NCBI RefSeq assembly: GCF_022387135.1 | Contig: NZ_CP092462.1 | Coordinates: forward strand, 1,612,001 to 1,676,000 | Length of the DNA: 64,000 nucleotides | Source of the DNA: Comamonas sp. B21-038 | GTDB lineage: Bacteria; Pseudomonadota; Gammaproteobacteria; Burkholderiales; Burkholderiaceae_C | Direction of reading: 5' to 3' | Shown: piece by piece, positions 8,412 to 16,849 of the stretch | How the letters are laid out: each line of letters begins with the position of its first letter | Position numbering within the stretch: position 1 is the stretch's first letter | The notes under the pieces: model-generated | Told to the model about the DNA's origin: nothing | The model's database searches: none | The model's input: the letters and a program-made list of their open reading frames with translations, nothing else | Position numbers and translations under genes: made by a program

Positions 8412-9761
8412 ATGGGTTTGAGCCTGATGCTCTACGGCTGGGTGGCACGGCTTGCCCGCCCGCTGGTGCGGCGCAAGCTGGCGCGCCGCGCGGTGCAGGA
8501 GCCCGGCTACGCCCAGATGGTGGAGCAGCGTTTTGGCGATTACGGCGATCTGCCGCGCTACCGGGCGGTGCCCGAGATGCCGCTGGTCTGGATCCATGCG
8601 GTATCGCTGGGCGAGACCCGTGCTGCGGCCATCCTGCTGCGCGAGTTGCGGCTGCAGATACCCGCATTGCGGCTGCTGCTGACCCACGGCACGGCCACTG
8701 GCCGTGAGGAGGGGCGAAAGCTGCTGCTGCCTGGCGATATCCAGGTCTGGCAGCCCTGGGATGACCGCGCTAGCGTGAACGCGTTTTTGCGCCATTTCCG
8801 GCCCTCGATCGGCATTCTGATGGAGACGGAGATGTGGCCGGGCCTGGCTGCTGGCTGCCAGCGCGAGCATGTGCCACTGGTGCTGGCCAATGCCCGGCTC
8901 AACGAAAAATCCCTGCGCGGTGCCCAGCGCATGGCCTGGCTGGCGCGCCCGGCCTACCAAAGCTTGCGCTCGGTGATCGCGCAGACCGAGGCCGATGCCG
9001 CACGCCTGCGCGCCGCAGGGGCCGAGGTCACCGCCGTGCTGGGCAACCTCAAATTCGATGTCGAACCCGATGCGGTGCAACTGGCCCAGGGCCAGGCCTG
9101 GCACCAGGCGGCAGGCAAGCCGGTGGTGATGCTGGCCAGCAGCCGGGAGGGCGAGGAGGTCCTGTGGCTGCAGGCGCTGGCACAGCTGCGCAGCAGCGGC
9201 CCGGAAGCGGCAGCGAAGGTGCAATGGCTGCTGGTGCCGCGCCACCCGCAGCGTTTTGACGAGATTGTGCAATTGCTGCAGCGTGCCGGTTTGCAGGTAT
9301 CACGCCGCAGCCAGTGGCAGGAGGGGCCGCAGCCTGCCGATGTGTGGCTGGGCGACAGTATGGGCGAGATGCAGCTGTACTACGGCCTGGCCGATGTGGC
9401 GATGCTGGGCGGCAGCTTTGCGCCTCTGGGCGGCCAGAACCTGATCGAGGCGGCCGCCTGCGGCTGCCCGGTGGTGATGGGCCCGCACACCTTCAACTTT
9501 GCGCAGGCGGCCGACAGCAGCGTGCAAGCCGGTGCCGGGCTGCGCGTGCCAGGCATGGACGAAGGTCTGCAGCAGGCCGTGGCCATTGCCACCGACAGGG
9601 CCAGCCACAGCCGCATGCGCCGCGCAGCGCTGCAGTTTGCGCAGGCGCACCGGGGTGCGGCCAAGGCGAGCGCGCAGCTGGTGGCCGCCGTGCTGGAGTC
9701 GACGGACGGTTTTGTCAACTCGAGCTTCGAGGCCTCGCTGTTCGACGAGGATTCTGCCTAG
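8412..9761 (+). CDS. waaA: 3-deoxy-D-manno-octulosonic acid (Kdo) transferase
   Basis: Transfers Kdo from CMP-Kdo to lipid A precursor at the inner face of the inner membrane, the first step of LPS core assembly. 449 residues, GT-B fold. The N-terminal acceptor domain carries WIHAVSLGETRAA with the expected catalytic glutamate, then GILMETEMWPGL; the C-terminal donor domain carries VMLASSREGEE, LLVPRHPQRF and the GGSFAPLGGQNLIEAAACG block. Slightly longer than the approximately 425 of E. coli KdtA. Probably cotranscribed with the phosphomannomutase gene. Ends 13 bases from the convergent cytX. Confidence 0.94.
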   Translation: MGLSLMLYGWVARLARPLVRRKLARRAVQEPGYAQMVEQRFGDYGDLPRYRAVPEMPLVWIHAVSLGETRAAAILLRELRLQIPALRLLLTHGTATGREEGRKLLLPGDIQVWQPWDDRASVNAFLRHFRPSIGILMETEMWPGLAAGCQREHVPLVLANARLNEKSLRGAQRMAWLARPAYQSLRSVIAQTEADAARLRAAGAEVTAVLGNLKFDVEPDAVQLAQGQAWHQAAGKPVVMLASSREGEEVLWLQALAQLRSSGPEAAAKVQWLLVPRHPQRFDEIVQLLQRAGLQVSRRSQWQEGPQPADVWLGDSMGEMQLYYGLADVAMLGGSFAPLGGQNLIEAAACGCPVVMGPHTFNFAQAADSSVQAGAGLRVPGMDEGLQQAVAIATDRASHSRMRRAALQFAQAHRGAAKASAQLVAAVLESTDGFVNSSFEASLFDEDSA

Positions 9762-9774
9762 CCAGACCAGGCTT

Positions 9775-11043
9775 TCAGGCCCTGGAGCGGGTGGCAAACG
9801 CCAGCACAAAGGTCAGCGCCAGGGTGGGCAAGGCCGATCCCGCTTGGGGCGCCCAGGCGGCCAGGCCGTGGTAGAGCGCAATGCCGCCCAGCCACAGCGC
9901 TAGGGGCAGCAGGTGCACGGCAGCCTGCGCATTGCCAGGCTGGTAGCCACCCCAGGACAGGCGGCCCAGAATCACGCCAAACAGCGGCACAAAGATGGAG
10001 CTGAGGGTCAGCAAAAAGGGCTCGAGGCTGTGCATCGGCAGCACCACGGCCAGCGCCGTGCTGGCTACAGCCATCGCAATGCCCCAGCCGCGCACGCCCC
10101 AGCGCGGCAGCAGACTGTGGGCCGATACTGCGCCCGAGTAGGCATCGCCATAGGCATTGTCCACCTCATCGAGCAGCACCAGCGACAGTGCAATCAAGCC
10201 GCCCTGGGCCAGCAGCAACGCGGCAACCAGGTCGGTGCTGGGCAGCACCAGGGCCACCAGCACGCCCAGTGCATAGCACCAGATATTGGCAATGCCAAAA
10301 CCGATCCAGGTGCCGGCCAGGGCGCTGTGGCCATCGCGCCCGTAGCGGGCATAGTCGGCCACCAGCGGCAGCCAGGAAATGGGCATGGCCACCACCAGGT
10401 CGAGTGCGGGCATCACGCCCATGCCGCCGGCGCCGGGACGGCTCCACAATGCAGGCAGGCCCTGCTGCACTGCCATGCCCACAAACTGCCAGCTCAGCCA
10501 CAGCAGCGACAGCACCACCAGCGGCAGCGCGATGCGCGAGATCAGCTGGCGCACCAGCCGCACCATGGAGCCGGTCATCAGCGCCACCAGCAGCCCGCCC
10601 CAGAGCAGGGTCGCCAGCCAGGGCCAGTACGCCGCCTGCATGCCGCCGGCCTGGCGGCCAATGGCCACCGTGGATTCGCGCATCACGACCAGCTCGAAAG
10701 CACCCCAGCCCAGCAGCTGCACGATATTGAGCAGTACCGGCAGCTTGGCAAAGTGGCGGCCATAGACATGGTGGATCAGCGCGGCGCTCGACAGCCCCGT
10801 GTCGCATCCGATCTTCCCCACCCAGGCCAGCAGACCCGCTCCCACCACCGAGCCGCCGATGATCGCCATCAGGGCCTGCTGCGTGGACAGCGCGGGCATC
10901 AGATAGGCGCCGACCTGCATCACCAGCAGTCCCACGCCCAGGCTGAACCACAGCGAGGCCAGATGCCAGCCGTTGAAAACACGCTCTTGCGCAGTGACGG
11001 GATGGAGGGCGAGGTTGGAGGCGGACGATGCGTTAGCAGTCAT
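9775..11043 (-). CDS. cytX: Purine-cytosine permease family transporter, CytX-like
   Basis: 422-residue NCS1-family symporter with about twelve membrane helices. The start HPVTAQERVFNGWHLASLWFS and the SWLPLVADYARYGRDG segment fit the CytX subgroup, proposed to import hydroxymethylpyrimidine for thiamine salvage. No thiamine gene is adjacent, and the 180 bases upstream contain no recognisable THI-box, so the substrate assignment rests on sequence resemblance only; cytosine or another nucleobase is possible. Divergent from the pseudouridine synthase gene. Confidence 0.78.
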   Translation of the reverse strand: MTANASSASNLALHPVTAQERVFNGWHLASLWFSLGVGLLVMQVGAYLMPALSTQQALMAIIGGSVVGAGLLAWVGKIGCDTGLSSAALIHHVYGRHFAKLPVLLNIVQLLGWGAFELVVMRESTVAIGRQAGGMQAAYWPWLATLLWGGLLVALMTGSMVRLVRQLISRIALPLVVLSLLWLSWQFVGMAVQQGLPALWSRPGAGGMGVMPALDLVVAMPISWLPLVADYARYGRDGHSALAGTWIGFGIANIWCYALGVLVALVLPSTDLVAALLLAQGGLIALSLVLLDEVDNAYGDAYSGAVSAHSLLPRWGVRGWGIAMAVASTALAVVLPMHSLEPFLLTLSSIFVPLFGVILGRLSWGGYQPGNAQAAVHLLPLALWLGGIALYHGLAAWAPQAGSALPTLALTFVLAFATRSRA

Positions 11044-11207
11044 GGTCTGTTATTTTTTGGAGTGCTGCGAAAGAGGCGGCTGCGCAGGGCGGCCCCGGGC
11101 GCCTAGAAGTGCCGCTATTGTGCCCAGCCTGCAAGACCCTGGGCGGATATTGACGATCTCTACCAGGTTGCCGCGCGCGCAGGCCGCCCACCTTCGCTCG
11201 GGTTGAC

Positions 11208-11213
11208 TACAAT
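11208..11213 (+). promoter_or_regulatory. Candidate -10 box of the pseudouridine synthase gene
   Basis: TACAAT ten bases before the ATG at 11224. If used, transcription would start within a few bases of the start codon. Confidence 0.4.
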
Positions 11214-11223
11214 CGCCTCCGAG

Positions 11224-12135
11224 ATGACGATACAGACCGACCCGACTACCTGGATGCGCGAGGGCGTGAGCCCCAGCTGCGTGGTGCTGCCTTCGCGCGG
11301 CGGCGGGCTGCTGCTGGATTTTCTGGCCCAGCGCCTGCCTCTGGTCACTGCTGCGCAGTGGCTTGAGCGCATGCAGGCGGGCGATGTGGTCGATGGAACA
11401 CGCCGGACCTTGGGGCCGGCGCAGGCCTTTGTACCCGGCATGCGGGTGTACTACTGGCGCAAGGTGGAGCGCGAGCTGCCCATCCCTTTCGATGCCGATG
11501 TGCTGTACGAAGACGAGCGCCTGCTGCTGGTGGACAAACCGCATTTTCTGCCGGTGCTGCCCACCGGCAAGTACGTGCAGAACTCACTGCTGGTGCGGCT
11601 GAAGAATGCGACTGGCAATGCCCATCTCTCCCCGCTGCACCGTATCGACCGCGACACTGCCGGGCTGCTGCTGCTGTCCAAGGATGCGGCCACGCGTGGC
11701 CAGTACCAGGCCTTGTTCCGCGACCGGGCGATGGACAAGACCTATGAGGCGGTGGCGCCGTGGCGGGCAGACCTGGTGTTTCCGCGCGAGCACCGCAGCC
11801 GCATGGAAGAGAGCCAGCGCTTTTTTCTGATGCACGAGGTGGCTGGCGCCCCCAATAGCCACAGCCATATGGAGCTGCTGGAGCAGCAGGGCGCCTGGGC
11901 GCGCTACGGTCTCAAGCCCGTCAGCGGCAAGCGCCACCAGCTGCGCGTGCACATGGCTGCCTTGGGGCTGCCGATCCGCAATGATGCCTTCTACCCCGAG
12001 GTCAATGATCCGCCAGAGGGTGATTTCTCGCGGCCCTTGCAGCTGCTGGCACGCGAGCTGCGCTTTACCGATCCGGTGACCGGGCAGGCGCATGTGTTCC
12101 GCAGCCGGCGCCAGTTGCTGCCCCTGGTGGGCTGA
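11224..12135 (+). CDS. RluA-family pseudouridine synthase
   Basis: Isomerises uridine to pseudouridine in rRNA or tRNA. 303 residues from the ATG at 11224; an in-frame TTG at 11203 overlaps the promoter. An S4-like N-terminal segment (LLLDFLAQRLPLVTAAQWLE) is followed by the catalytic domain with LLVDKPHFLPV, the signature HRIDRDTAGLLLLSK (catalytic Asp about 142), a KTYEAVAP block and KPVSGKRHQLRVHM. RluA (23S U746/tRNA U32) or a related specificity is likely, but the target site cannot be read from sequence. Convergent with psd. Confidence 0.88.
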   Translation: MTIQTDPTTWMREGVSPSCVVLPSRGGGLLLDFLAQRLPLVTAAQWLERMQAGDVVDGTRRTLGPAQAFVPGMRVYYWRKVERELPIPFDADVLYEDERLLLVDKPHFLPVLPTGKYVQNSLLVRLKNATGNAHLSPLHRIDRDTAGLLLLSKDAATRGQYQALFRDRAMDKTYEAVAPWRADLVFPREHRSRMEESQRFFLMHEVAGAPNSHSHMELLEQQGAWARYGLKPVSGKRHQLRVHMAALGLPIRNDAFYPEVNDPPEGDFSRPLQLLARELRFTDPVTGQAHVFRSRRQLLPLVG

Positions 12136-12136
12136 A

Positions 12137-12162
12137 AAACTAAGCCGCCTGGGCGGCGGCTT
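12137..12162 (-). terminator. Intrinsic terminator of psd
   Basis: 8-bp stem AAGCCGCC/GGCGGCTT with loop TGGGC. On the minus strand it is followed by TAGTTTTT. It lies between the convergent pseudouridine synthase and psd genes. Confidence 0.7.
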
Positions 12163-12190
12163 GGTGGGGTATGGACCAGATCGATCCGCA

Positions 12191-13039
12191 TCAGCGGCTG
12201 AGCGTACCCATGGCCTCGCCCAGCCGCACGGGCTTGGCCGCTGCCCAGTCGGGGTTGAAGGTGCTCTTGCCTTCGGGCAGCAGCAGCACGATGGTCGAGC
12301 CCAGCAGAAAGCGGCCCATCTCATCGCCTTGCTCCAGCACGATCGGCTGGGTCTGGTAGTCCCAGCTGCGCACCTTGCGCGAGCGCGGGGGATTCACCTG
12401 GCCATGCCAGGTTGTGTACATGCTGCCCACGATGGTGGCGCCGACCAGCACCATGACGACAGGCCCGATGCGCGATTCAAACACGCAGACCACGCGCTCG
12501 TTGCGTGCAAACAGGCCCGGCACGCCACGCGCGGTGACCGGGTTCACCGAGAACAGATCACCCGGGACATAGAGCATCTTTTGCAGCTTGGCGCGCAACG
12601 GCATATGGATGCGGTGGTAGTCGCGGGGGCTCAGATAAATGGTGGCGAACTGGCCGTTGGTGAACTGCGCGGCCAACTGCGCATCGCCGCCGAGCAACGC
12701 CGTGGTGCTGTAGCTGTGGCCTTTGGCCTGGAAGATCTGGTCCTGTGCGATGGCGCCGCACTGGCTGATGGCGCCGTCGACCGGGCAGACCAGATCGGCC
12801 TGGGCGATCGGCCGCACACCTTGGCGCAGCTCCCGGGTGAAGAAGTCGTTGAAGCTCTTGTACTGCGCAATATCGGGCTGCGCTGCCTCATCCATGTTGA
12901 CCTGGTACTTGCCGACAAACCAGCGGATGAAGCTGGTGGTTGCGCCGCCCAGCTCCGCCGATGCCAATGAGCCGGCCAGCGCGGTCATCCATTTCTTGGG
13001 CATCAGGTATTGGGGCAAAACAGCAATTCGATCGCGCAT
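12191..13039 (-). CDS. psd: Phosphatidylserine decarboxylase
   Basis: Makes phosphatidylethanolamine from phosphatidylserine at the inner membrane. 282 residues from the ATG at 13039; an in-frame GTG at 13054 is less likely. The conserved blocks FNDFFTREL, PVDGAISQ, YLSPRDYHRIHMP and YVPGDLFSVN match the E. coli enzyme, and the self-cleavage site GRFLLGSTIVLL places the Gly-Ser bond at about 247-248, which generates the pyruvoyl cofactor. Family and activity are secure. Confidence 0.96.
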   Translation of the reverse strand: MRDRIAVLPQYLMPKKWMTALAGSLASAELGGATTSFIRWFVGKYQVNMDEAAQPDIAQYKSFNDFFTRELRQGVRPIAQADLVCPVDGAISQCGAIAQDQIFQAKGHSYSTTALLGGDAQLAAQFTNGQFATIYLSPRDYHRIHMPLRAKLQKMLYVPGDLFSVNPVTARGVPGLFARNERVVCVFESRIGPVVMVLVGATIVGSMYTTWHGQVNPPRSRKVRSWDYQTQPIVLEQGDEMGRFLLGSTIVLLLPEGKSTFNPDWAAAKPVRLGEAMGTLSR

Positions 13040-13066
13040 GGTCAGGGCCGTCACAGTAAACCGCCG

Positions 13067-13098
13067 ATTCTATCGACACTGTGTCGTTCGAATGACAA
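13067..13098 (-). promoter_or_regulatory. Candidate psd promoter with palindrome in the spacer
   Basis: On the minus strand a -35-like TTGTCA (13098-13093) and -10-like TAGAAT (13072-13067) flank a perfect 13-base palindrome, CGACACTGTGTCG (13074-13086). The 20-base spacer is long for sigma-70, so the boxes are tentative; the palindrome itself is clear. Confidence 0.4.
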
Positions 13099-13136
13099 AT
13101 TGCGTTGTGAAATGCAGCTTTTGTCGGTCATGTGCT

Positions 13137-13147
13137 GACAATTTGTC
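13137..13147. promoter_or_regulatory. Palindrome in the psd/HPP divergent interval
   Basis: GACAATTTGTC is a perfect 11-base dyad 122 bases upstream of the HPP-CBS gene. Its half-site TGACAA recurs at 13093-13098. A regulator site is possible; no family can be named. Confidence 0.3.
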
Positions 13148-13268
13148 GCCAAATGCCTGGTGGCGATGACGATGCCGCCAGCAGGGGTGACAGCAGCGGC
13201 TGGGTCTGTAGTCCGGGGCCTGATTATGATGGCGGACCTCCCGCCTTCATCTCGCTCTCTGCCGCGCC

Positions 13269-14465
13269 ATGTCTTCTGCACGTCCGCCATCGCCACCCAG
13301 ATCTTCGCCGGGCACCACCAGCCGCCGCGCGCGGCTGCAGCTGTGGTGGCGCAACTTTTTGCCATCGGCCGCGCATGTCAACGGGCTGGAGCTGGCGCGC
13401 ATGGTGGTGGGCGCGATGGTGGTGCTGTGGCTGACCGGTCTGGCCAGCCAGACCTGGGGCCAGCATGACCACACCCCCTGGCTGTTTGCCGCGATGGGGG
13501 CCAGCGCCTTGCTGCTGATAGGCACGCCATCCAGCCCGATGGCGCAACCCTGGCCGGTGATTGGCGGCTCGCTGCTGTCGGCGCTGGCGGGATGGGTCGC
13601 AGTGCTGGTGTTTCCGGATCCGCTGCTGGCTGCGGCGGTGGCGGTGGGTCTTGCCATCATGGTGATGGTGGTGCTGCGTTGCCTGCACCCGCCGGGCGCT
13701 GCGCTGGCCATGTGGATGGCCATCCAGGGCTGGCACGATGTGTCGATCCTGCTCAACCCGGTGGCGCTGAACCTGGTCGTTCTGGTGCTGCTGGCCACCG
13801 CCTACAACCGCATGACCGGCAAGCGCTACCCCGCGCCCCAGCACAGCCAGAAGCCGCAGGCAGTGCAGCCATCGCGCGCGTCCAGCGCACACATCGAGGG
13901 CGGCGATCTGGATGAAGCACTGGCGCGGTTCAACGGCGTGCTGGACGTGAGCCGCGCCGATCTGGAAGCGCTGCTGCAGGGCGCAAGCCAGGCGGCCTTC
14001 AAGCGCACGCTGGGCAATGTGCGCTGCGAGGATGTGATGTCCCATCCGGTGCATGCGACGCGGCCGGAGAGCAGCATCAAGGATGCCTGGTCGCTGATGC
14101 AGCAGCACCGGGTCAAGGCCTTGCCGGTGGTCGATGCTGCGCAGCGGGTGGTGGGTATCATCACCGCCACCGATCTGCTCAACCATGCGCTGACCGCCAC
14201 CCCGGCCGCGCTCAGCAGCAAGCTCAAGCACTGGGTGCTGCGCAAGAAAGACGCTGGCCAGCTGGTGGGCGACCTGATGACGGCCGAGGTCTCCCAGGTA
14301 GGCAGTTACGACCGCATGGTGGACCTGATTGCGGTCTTCTCGCGCGCCAAGCTGCACCATGTGCCGGTCGTCAACCAGCAGGGCAAGCTGGTGGGCATCA
14401 TCTCCCAGACCGATCTGATGCGCGAGATGGCGGCGGCGCTGTCGCTGCCGCGTGACGATGCCTGA
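13269..14465 (+). CDS. HPP-family membrane protein fused to two CBS domains
   Basis: 398 residues. The N-terminal half is an HPP-family membrane domain with four to five hydrophobic helices (about 40-180) and the defining motif RCLHPPGAALAM (His140-Pro142). The C-terminal half carries tandem CBS domains, beginning at VRCEDVMSHPVHATRP and DLMTAEVSQVGSYDR, which usually bind adenine nucleotides. In other organisms HPP proteins have been linked to nitrite uptake; that role is not shown here. The likely reading is a membrane transporter or channel gated by a cytoplasmic nucleotide sensor. Basic, Ser/Pro-rich N-terminus; stands alone. Confidence 0.83.
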   Translation: MSSARPPSPPRSSPGTTSRRARLQLWWRNFLPSAAHVNGLELARMVVGAMVVLWLTGLASQTWGQHDHTPWLFAAMGASALLLIGTPSSPMAQPWPVIGGSLLSALAGWVAVLVFPDPLLAAAVAVGLAIMVMVVLRCLHPPGAALAMWMAIQGWHDVSILLNPVALNLVVLVLLATAYNRMTGKRYPAPQHSQKPQAVQPSRASSAHIEGGDLDEALARFNGVLDVSRADLEALLQGASQAAFKRTLGNVRCEDVMSHPVHATRPESSIKDAWSLMQQHRVKALPVVDAAQRVVGIITATDLLNHALTATPAALSSKLKHWVLRKKDAGQLVGDLMTAEVSQVGSYDRMVDLIAVFSRAKLHHVPVVNQQGKLVGIISQTDLMREMAAALSLPRDDA

Positions 14466-14493
14466 GCGGAAGTTTGAGTAATCGCCAAGAATT

Positions 14494-14531
14494 AGCAAAG
14501 CCCTGCAGTAGCGATGCTACAGGGCTTTGCT
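14494..14531. terminator. Hairpin between the convergent HPP-CBS and lptG genes
   Basis: Perfect 12-bp stem AGCAAAGCCCTG/CAGGGCTTTGCT, with a nested TAGC-GAT-GCTA in the loop. U-tracts on both sides are weak. Probably bidirectional termination. Confidence 0.6.
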
Positions 14532-14575
14532 CTTCAGAACGGGGACTCCGCCCTGGGGCTTGGTCGCTGGGCTGG

Positions 14576-14620
14576 AAAACCTCTGCAGAACCCTTGCCCG
14601 ACGCAGGGAGTTTGCAGAGG
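14576..14620 (-). terminator. Intrinsic terminator of lptFG
   Basis: Outer stem CCTCTGCA/TGCAGAGG with further imperfect pairing inside, followed on the minus strand by TTTT. Starts 15 bases after the lptG stop. Confidence 0.65.
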
Positions 14621-14634
14621 GTTCCCAAGCCCCG

Positions 14635-15729
14635 CTATCTTCGCAGCACCAGCCAGCTGAAGGCGCCCAGTGACAGCAGCGAGTAGATCAGCCCCGGCGC
14701 AGCAGCAGTCAGCATCGGGTGCCAGTTCTGCAGGTTGCCGGCAAAGCCGAACACGTTGTTCAGCAGGAAGAAGCTGATGCCGGCCATCACGCCGCCAAAC
14801 ACATAGCCGGTGATGCCGCCCGAGCGGAAGTGCAGGTAGGCAAAGGGCAGGGCGAGCACGACCATCACCAGGCAGCTGATGGGGTAGAACACCTTGCGCC
14901 ACAGCTCGATCTCGTAGCGCTGCGCACTTTGGCCGTTGGCCTGCAGGTGGCTGACGTAGAGGAAAAGGTCGTAGGTACTCATCTGGTCGGGCTTGAGCAC
15001 GGCGGCGGCCACCATGCTGCTGGTCACCGACGTCGGCCAGTCCATCGTCTCCAGGTTCTTGACTTCGACACGCGCCTGGCGCTGGTCGCCCAGGTAGTAA
15101 CGCTGCTCCTGGATGTGGTGCAACTGCCAGACGCCATTGCCAAACTTGCCACCGGCAGCGGTCAGCTGCATCTGGATGCGGCCCTGGTCATCGAAGCTGT
15201 AGACCCGCACACGCTGCAGATCGCCTTCGGGCGAGATGGCGCGCACATTGATGGCGGCCATGCCGTCCTCGCGCTTCTCGCGCAGCCAGGCGCCGGTGCG
15301 GCCGGTGCTCAGCTGGCCAAAGCGCTGGGCACGCACCAGCTGGCTCGCCTGCTCGCCGGCGGGCGCCACATAGTCGCCGATCGCAAAGGTCAGCACGACG
15401 AAAGCCAGGCCAATGCTCAGCAGGCTGCCCAGTGCCTGCCAGGGGCCCAGGCCGCTGGTGCGCAGGATGGTGAACTCCGAGGTCTGCGCCATACGCGCCA
15501 TCACAAAGATCGTGCCGATCAGCACCGTGATCGGCAGCAGCTCGTAGATGTGGTTGGGGATGTTGAGCGCCACGCTCAGCAGCGCATCCTTGAGCTCATA
15601 GGTGCCGGTGCCGATCCAGCGGAACTCGTCGACGAGGTCAAAGAAAAAAAACAGCGCCAAGAAGGCGAGGGTGACAAAGCCGACGGTCACGGCGATGTCC
15701 CGGTAGATCATTTTGCGGAAGGTCTTCAT
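14635..15729 (-). CDS. lptG: LPS export ABC transporter permease LptG
   Basis: Inner-membrane half of the LptB2FG pump that extracts LPS and passes it to the LptC-LptA bridge. 364 residues from the ATG at 15729 (GGGGAG upstream). YjgP/YjgQ fold: helices at about 10-30, 55-75 and 95-120, a periplasmic beta-jellyroll about 135-265, then three C-terminal helices. EFTILRTSGLGPWQAL is the coupling-helix region. The ATG overlaps the lptF TGA (ATGA at 15726-15729). Confidence 0.92.
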   Translation of the reverse strand: MKTFRKMIYRDIAVTVGFVTLAFLALFFFFDLVDEFRWIGTGTYELKDALLSVALNIPNHIYELLPITVLIGTIFVMARMAQTSEFTILRTSGLGPWQALGSLLSIGLAFVVLTFAIGDYVAPAGEQASQLVRAQRFGQLSTGRTGAWLREKREDGMAAINVRAISPEGDLQRVRVYSFDDQGRIQMQLTAAGGKFGNGVWQLHHIQEQRYYLGDQRQARVEVKNLETMDWPTSVTSSMVAAAVLKPDQMSTYDLFLYVSHLQANGQSAQRYEIELWRKVFYPISCLVMVVLALPFAYLHFRSGGITGYVFGGVMAGISFFLLNNVFGFAGNLQNWHPMLTAAAPGLIYSLLSLGAFSWLVLRR

Positions 15730-16826
15730 GCGCGGCTCCCCTTGCGGCGTACCCATTGCAGGAGCGAGAACTGCTGGTTGCGGCTGAGCAGCAAGGTCCA
15801 GGCGAGCAGGGCTGTCAAGCCGTGGATAAGAACGAATGAGAGCGGCAGCGAGGCTTTGCCCGAAGACACCCAGTTCTGGGCAAAGGTCATGAGGTTGTAA
15901 TAGACGATGAAGGCAAACAGCGCAAACACCAGGCTGCTGCTGCGGCCCGCCCGCGGGTTGACGCTGGCCATGGCCAGGCCCAGCACGACAAAGTTGATCG
16001 CGGCAATCGCCAGACCCAGGCGGTAGCCCAGCTCGCCCAGCAGGCGGGGCTCCTCACTGGCCATCAGCTGGCGGGTGGGGATGTTCTTGACGGCGCCCAT
16101 GTCATTGGGGTCGATCGTGGCAGCACTGCCGATGCGGGTGCCGTATTCCTTGAAGTCACTGACCTTCAGCCCGGGGTTGTCCTTGGTCTTCTCGACGCGC
16201 TGGCCATCGTTGAGCACGGCGACGCGCGCATTCTCCTGCACTTCCAGGTGTGCGCTCTTGGCGGTGGTGACGGTGTCCTTCTTCTCCTCGTTGGTCACGA
16301 TGAAGACATTGCTCGCTTCGAGGTCCGAGTTGCGATCGCGGTCGATGAAGAACACGCGCGAGCCGTCCGACGATTCCTGGAATTCCCCTGGCGCGATGCG
16401 GTCGACGTCGCCGCGCTGTTCATACTGGGCGCGAAGCTGCACAATCTGCTGGTTGGCCCAGGGCCATACCAGCAGGGCCAGCACGGCGATGACCACCATG
16501 ATCGGCCAGGAAAAGCGCATCAGCGGACGCAGAAAGCTGACCAGACTTTGCCCACTGCTGAACCACACGGCCATTTCGCTGTCGCGGTACATGCGCGACA
16601 AGGTCGCCACCACGGCGATGAACAGGCAGAGGCTCAAAATGGTCGGCAGCTGGCCCAGCACGGTATAACCCATCACCAGCAACACATCGGAAGGGTTGAC
16701 GCTGCCGCGCGAGGCCTGGCCCAGCACTTTGATGAGCATCATCGTCATCACCACAGTCACGAGCACCACCAAGGTGGCGCCAAAGCTGCGGGATAGCTCT
16801 TTACGGATCGAGGAATCGAATAACAT
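15726..16826 (-). CDS. lptF: LPS export ABC transporter permease LptF
   Basis: Partner permease of LptG in the LPS exporter. 366 residues from the ATG at 16826 (MLFDSSIRKELSRSFGATL). Same architecture: two to three N-terminal helices, a periplasmic domain of about 130-260 and a C-terminal three-helix bundle. DSEMAVWFSSGQSLVSFLRP is the cytoplasmic coupling region. Divergent from pepA with only 23 bases between the start codons, an arrangement seen in other proteobacteria. An in-frame GTG at 16844 would overlap the pepA leader. Confidence 0.92.
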   Translation of the reverse strand: MLFDSSIRKELSRSFGATLVVLVTVVMTMMLIKVLGQASRGSVNPSDVLLVMGYTVLGQLPTILSLCLFIAVVATLSRMYRDSEMAVWFSSGQSLVSFLRPLMRFSWPIMVVIAVLALLVWPWANQQIVQLRAQYEQRGDVDRIAPGEFQESSDGSRVFFIDRDRNSDLEASNVFIVTNEEKKDTVTTAKSAHLEVQENARVAVLNDGQRVEKTKDNPGLKVSDFKEYGTRIGSAATIDPNDMGAVKNIPTRQLMASEEPRLLGELGYRLGLAIAAINFVVLGLAMASVNPRAGRSSSLVFALFAFIVYYNLMTFAQNWVSSGKASLPLSFVLIHGLTALLAWTLLLSRNQQFSLLQWVRRKGSRA

Positions 16827-16849
16827 TGGCGAGAAGGAAAGCACCGATT

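Noticed and set aside
11044-11223. Possible TPP riboswitch upstream of cytX
   Set aside because: No CUGAGA or ACCUGAUCUGG-like segments on the minus strand.
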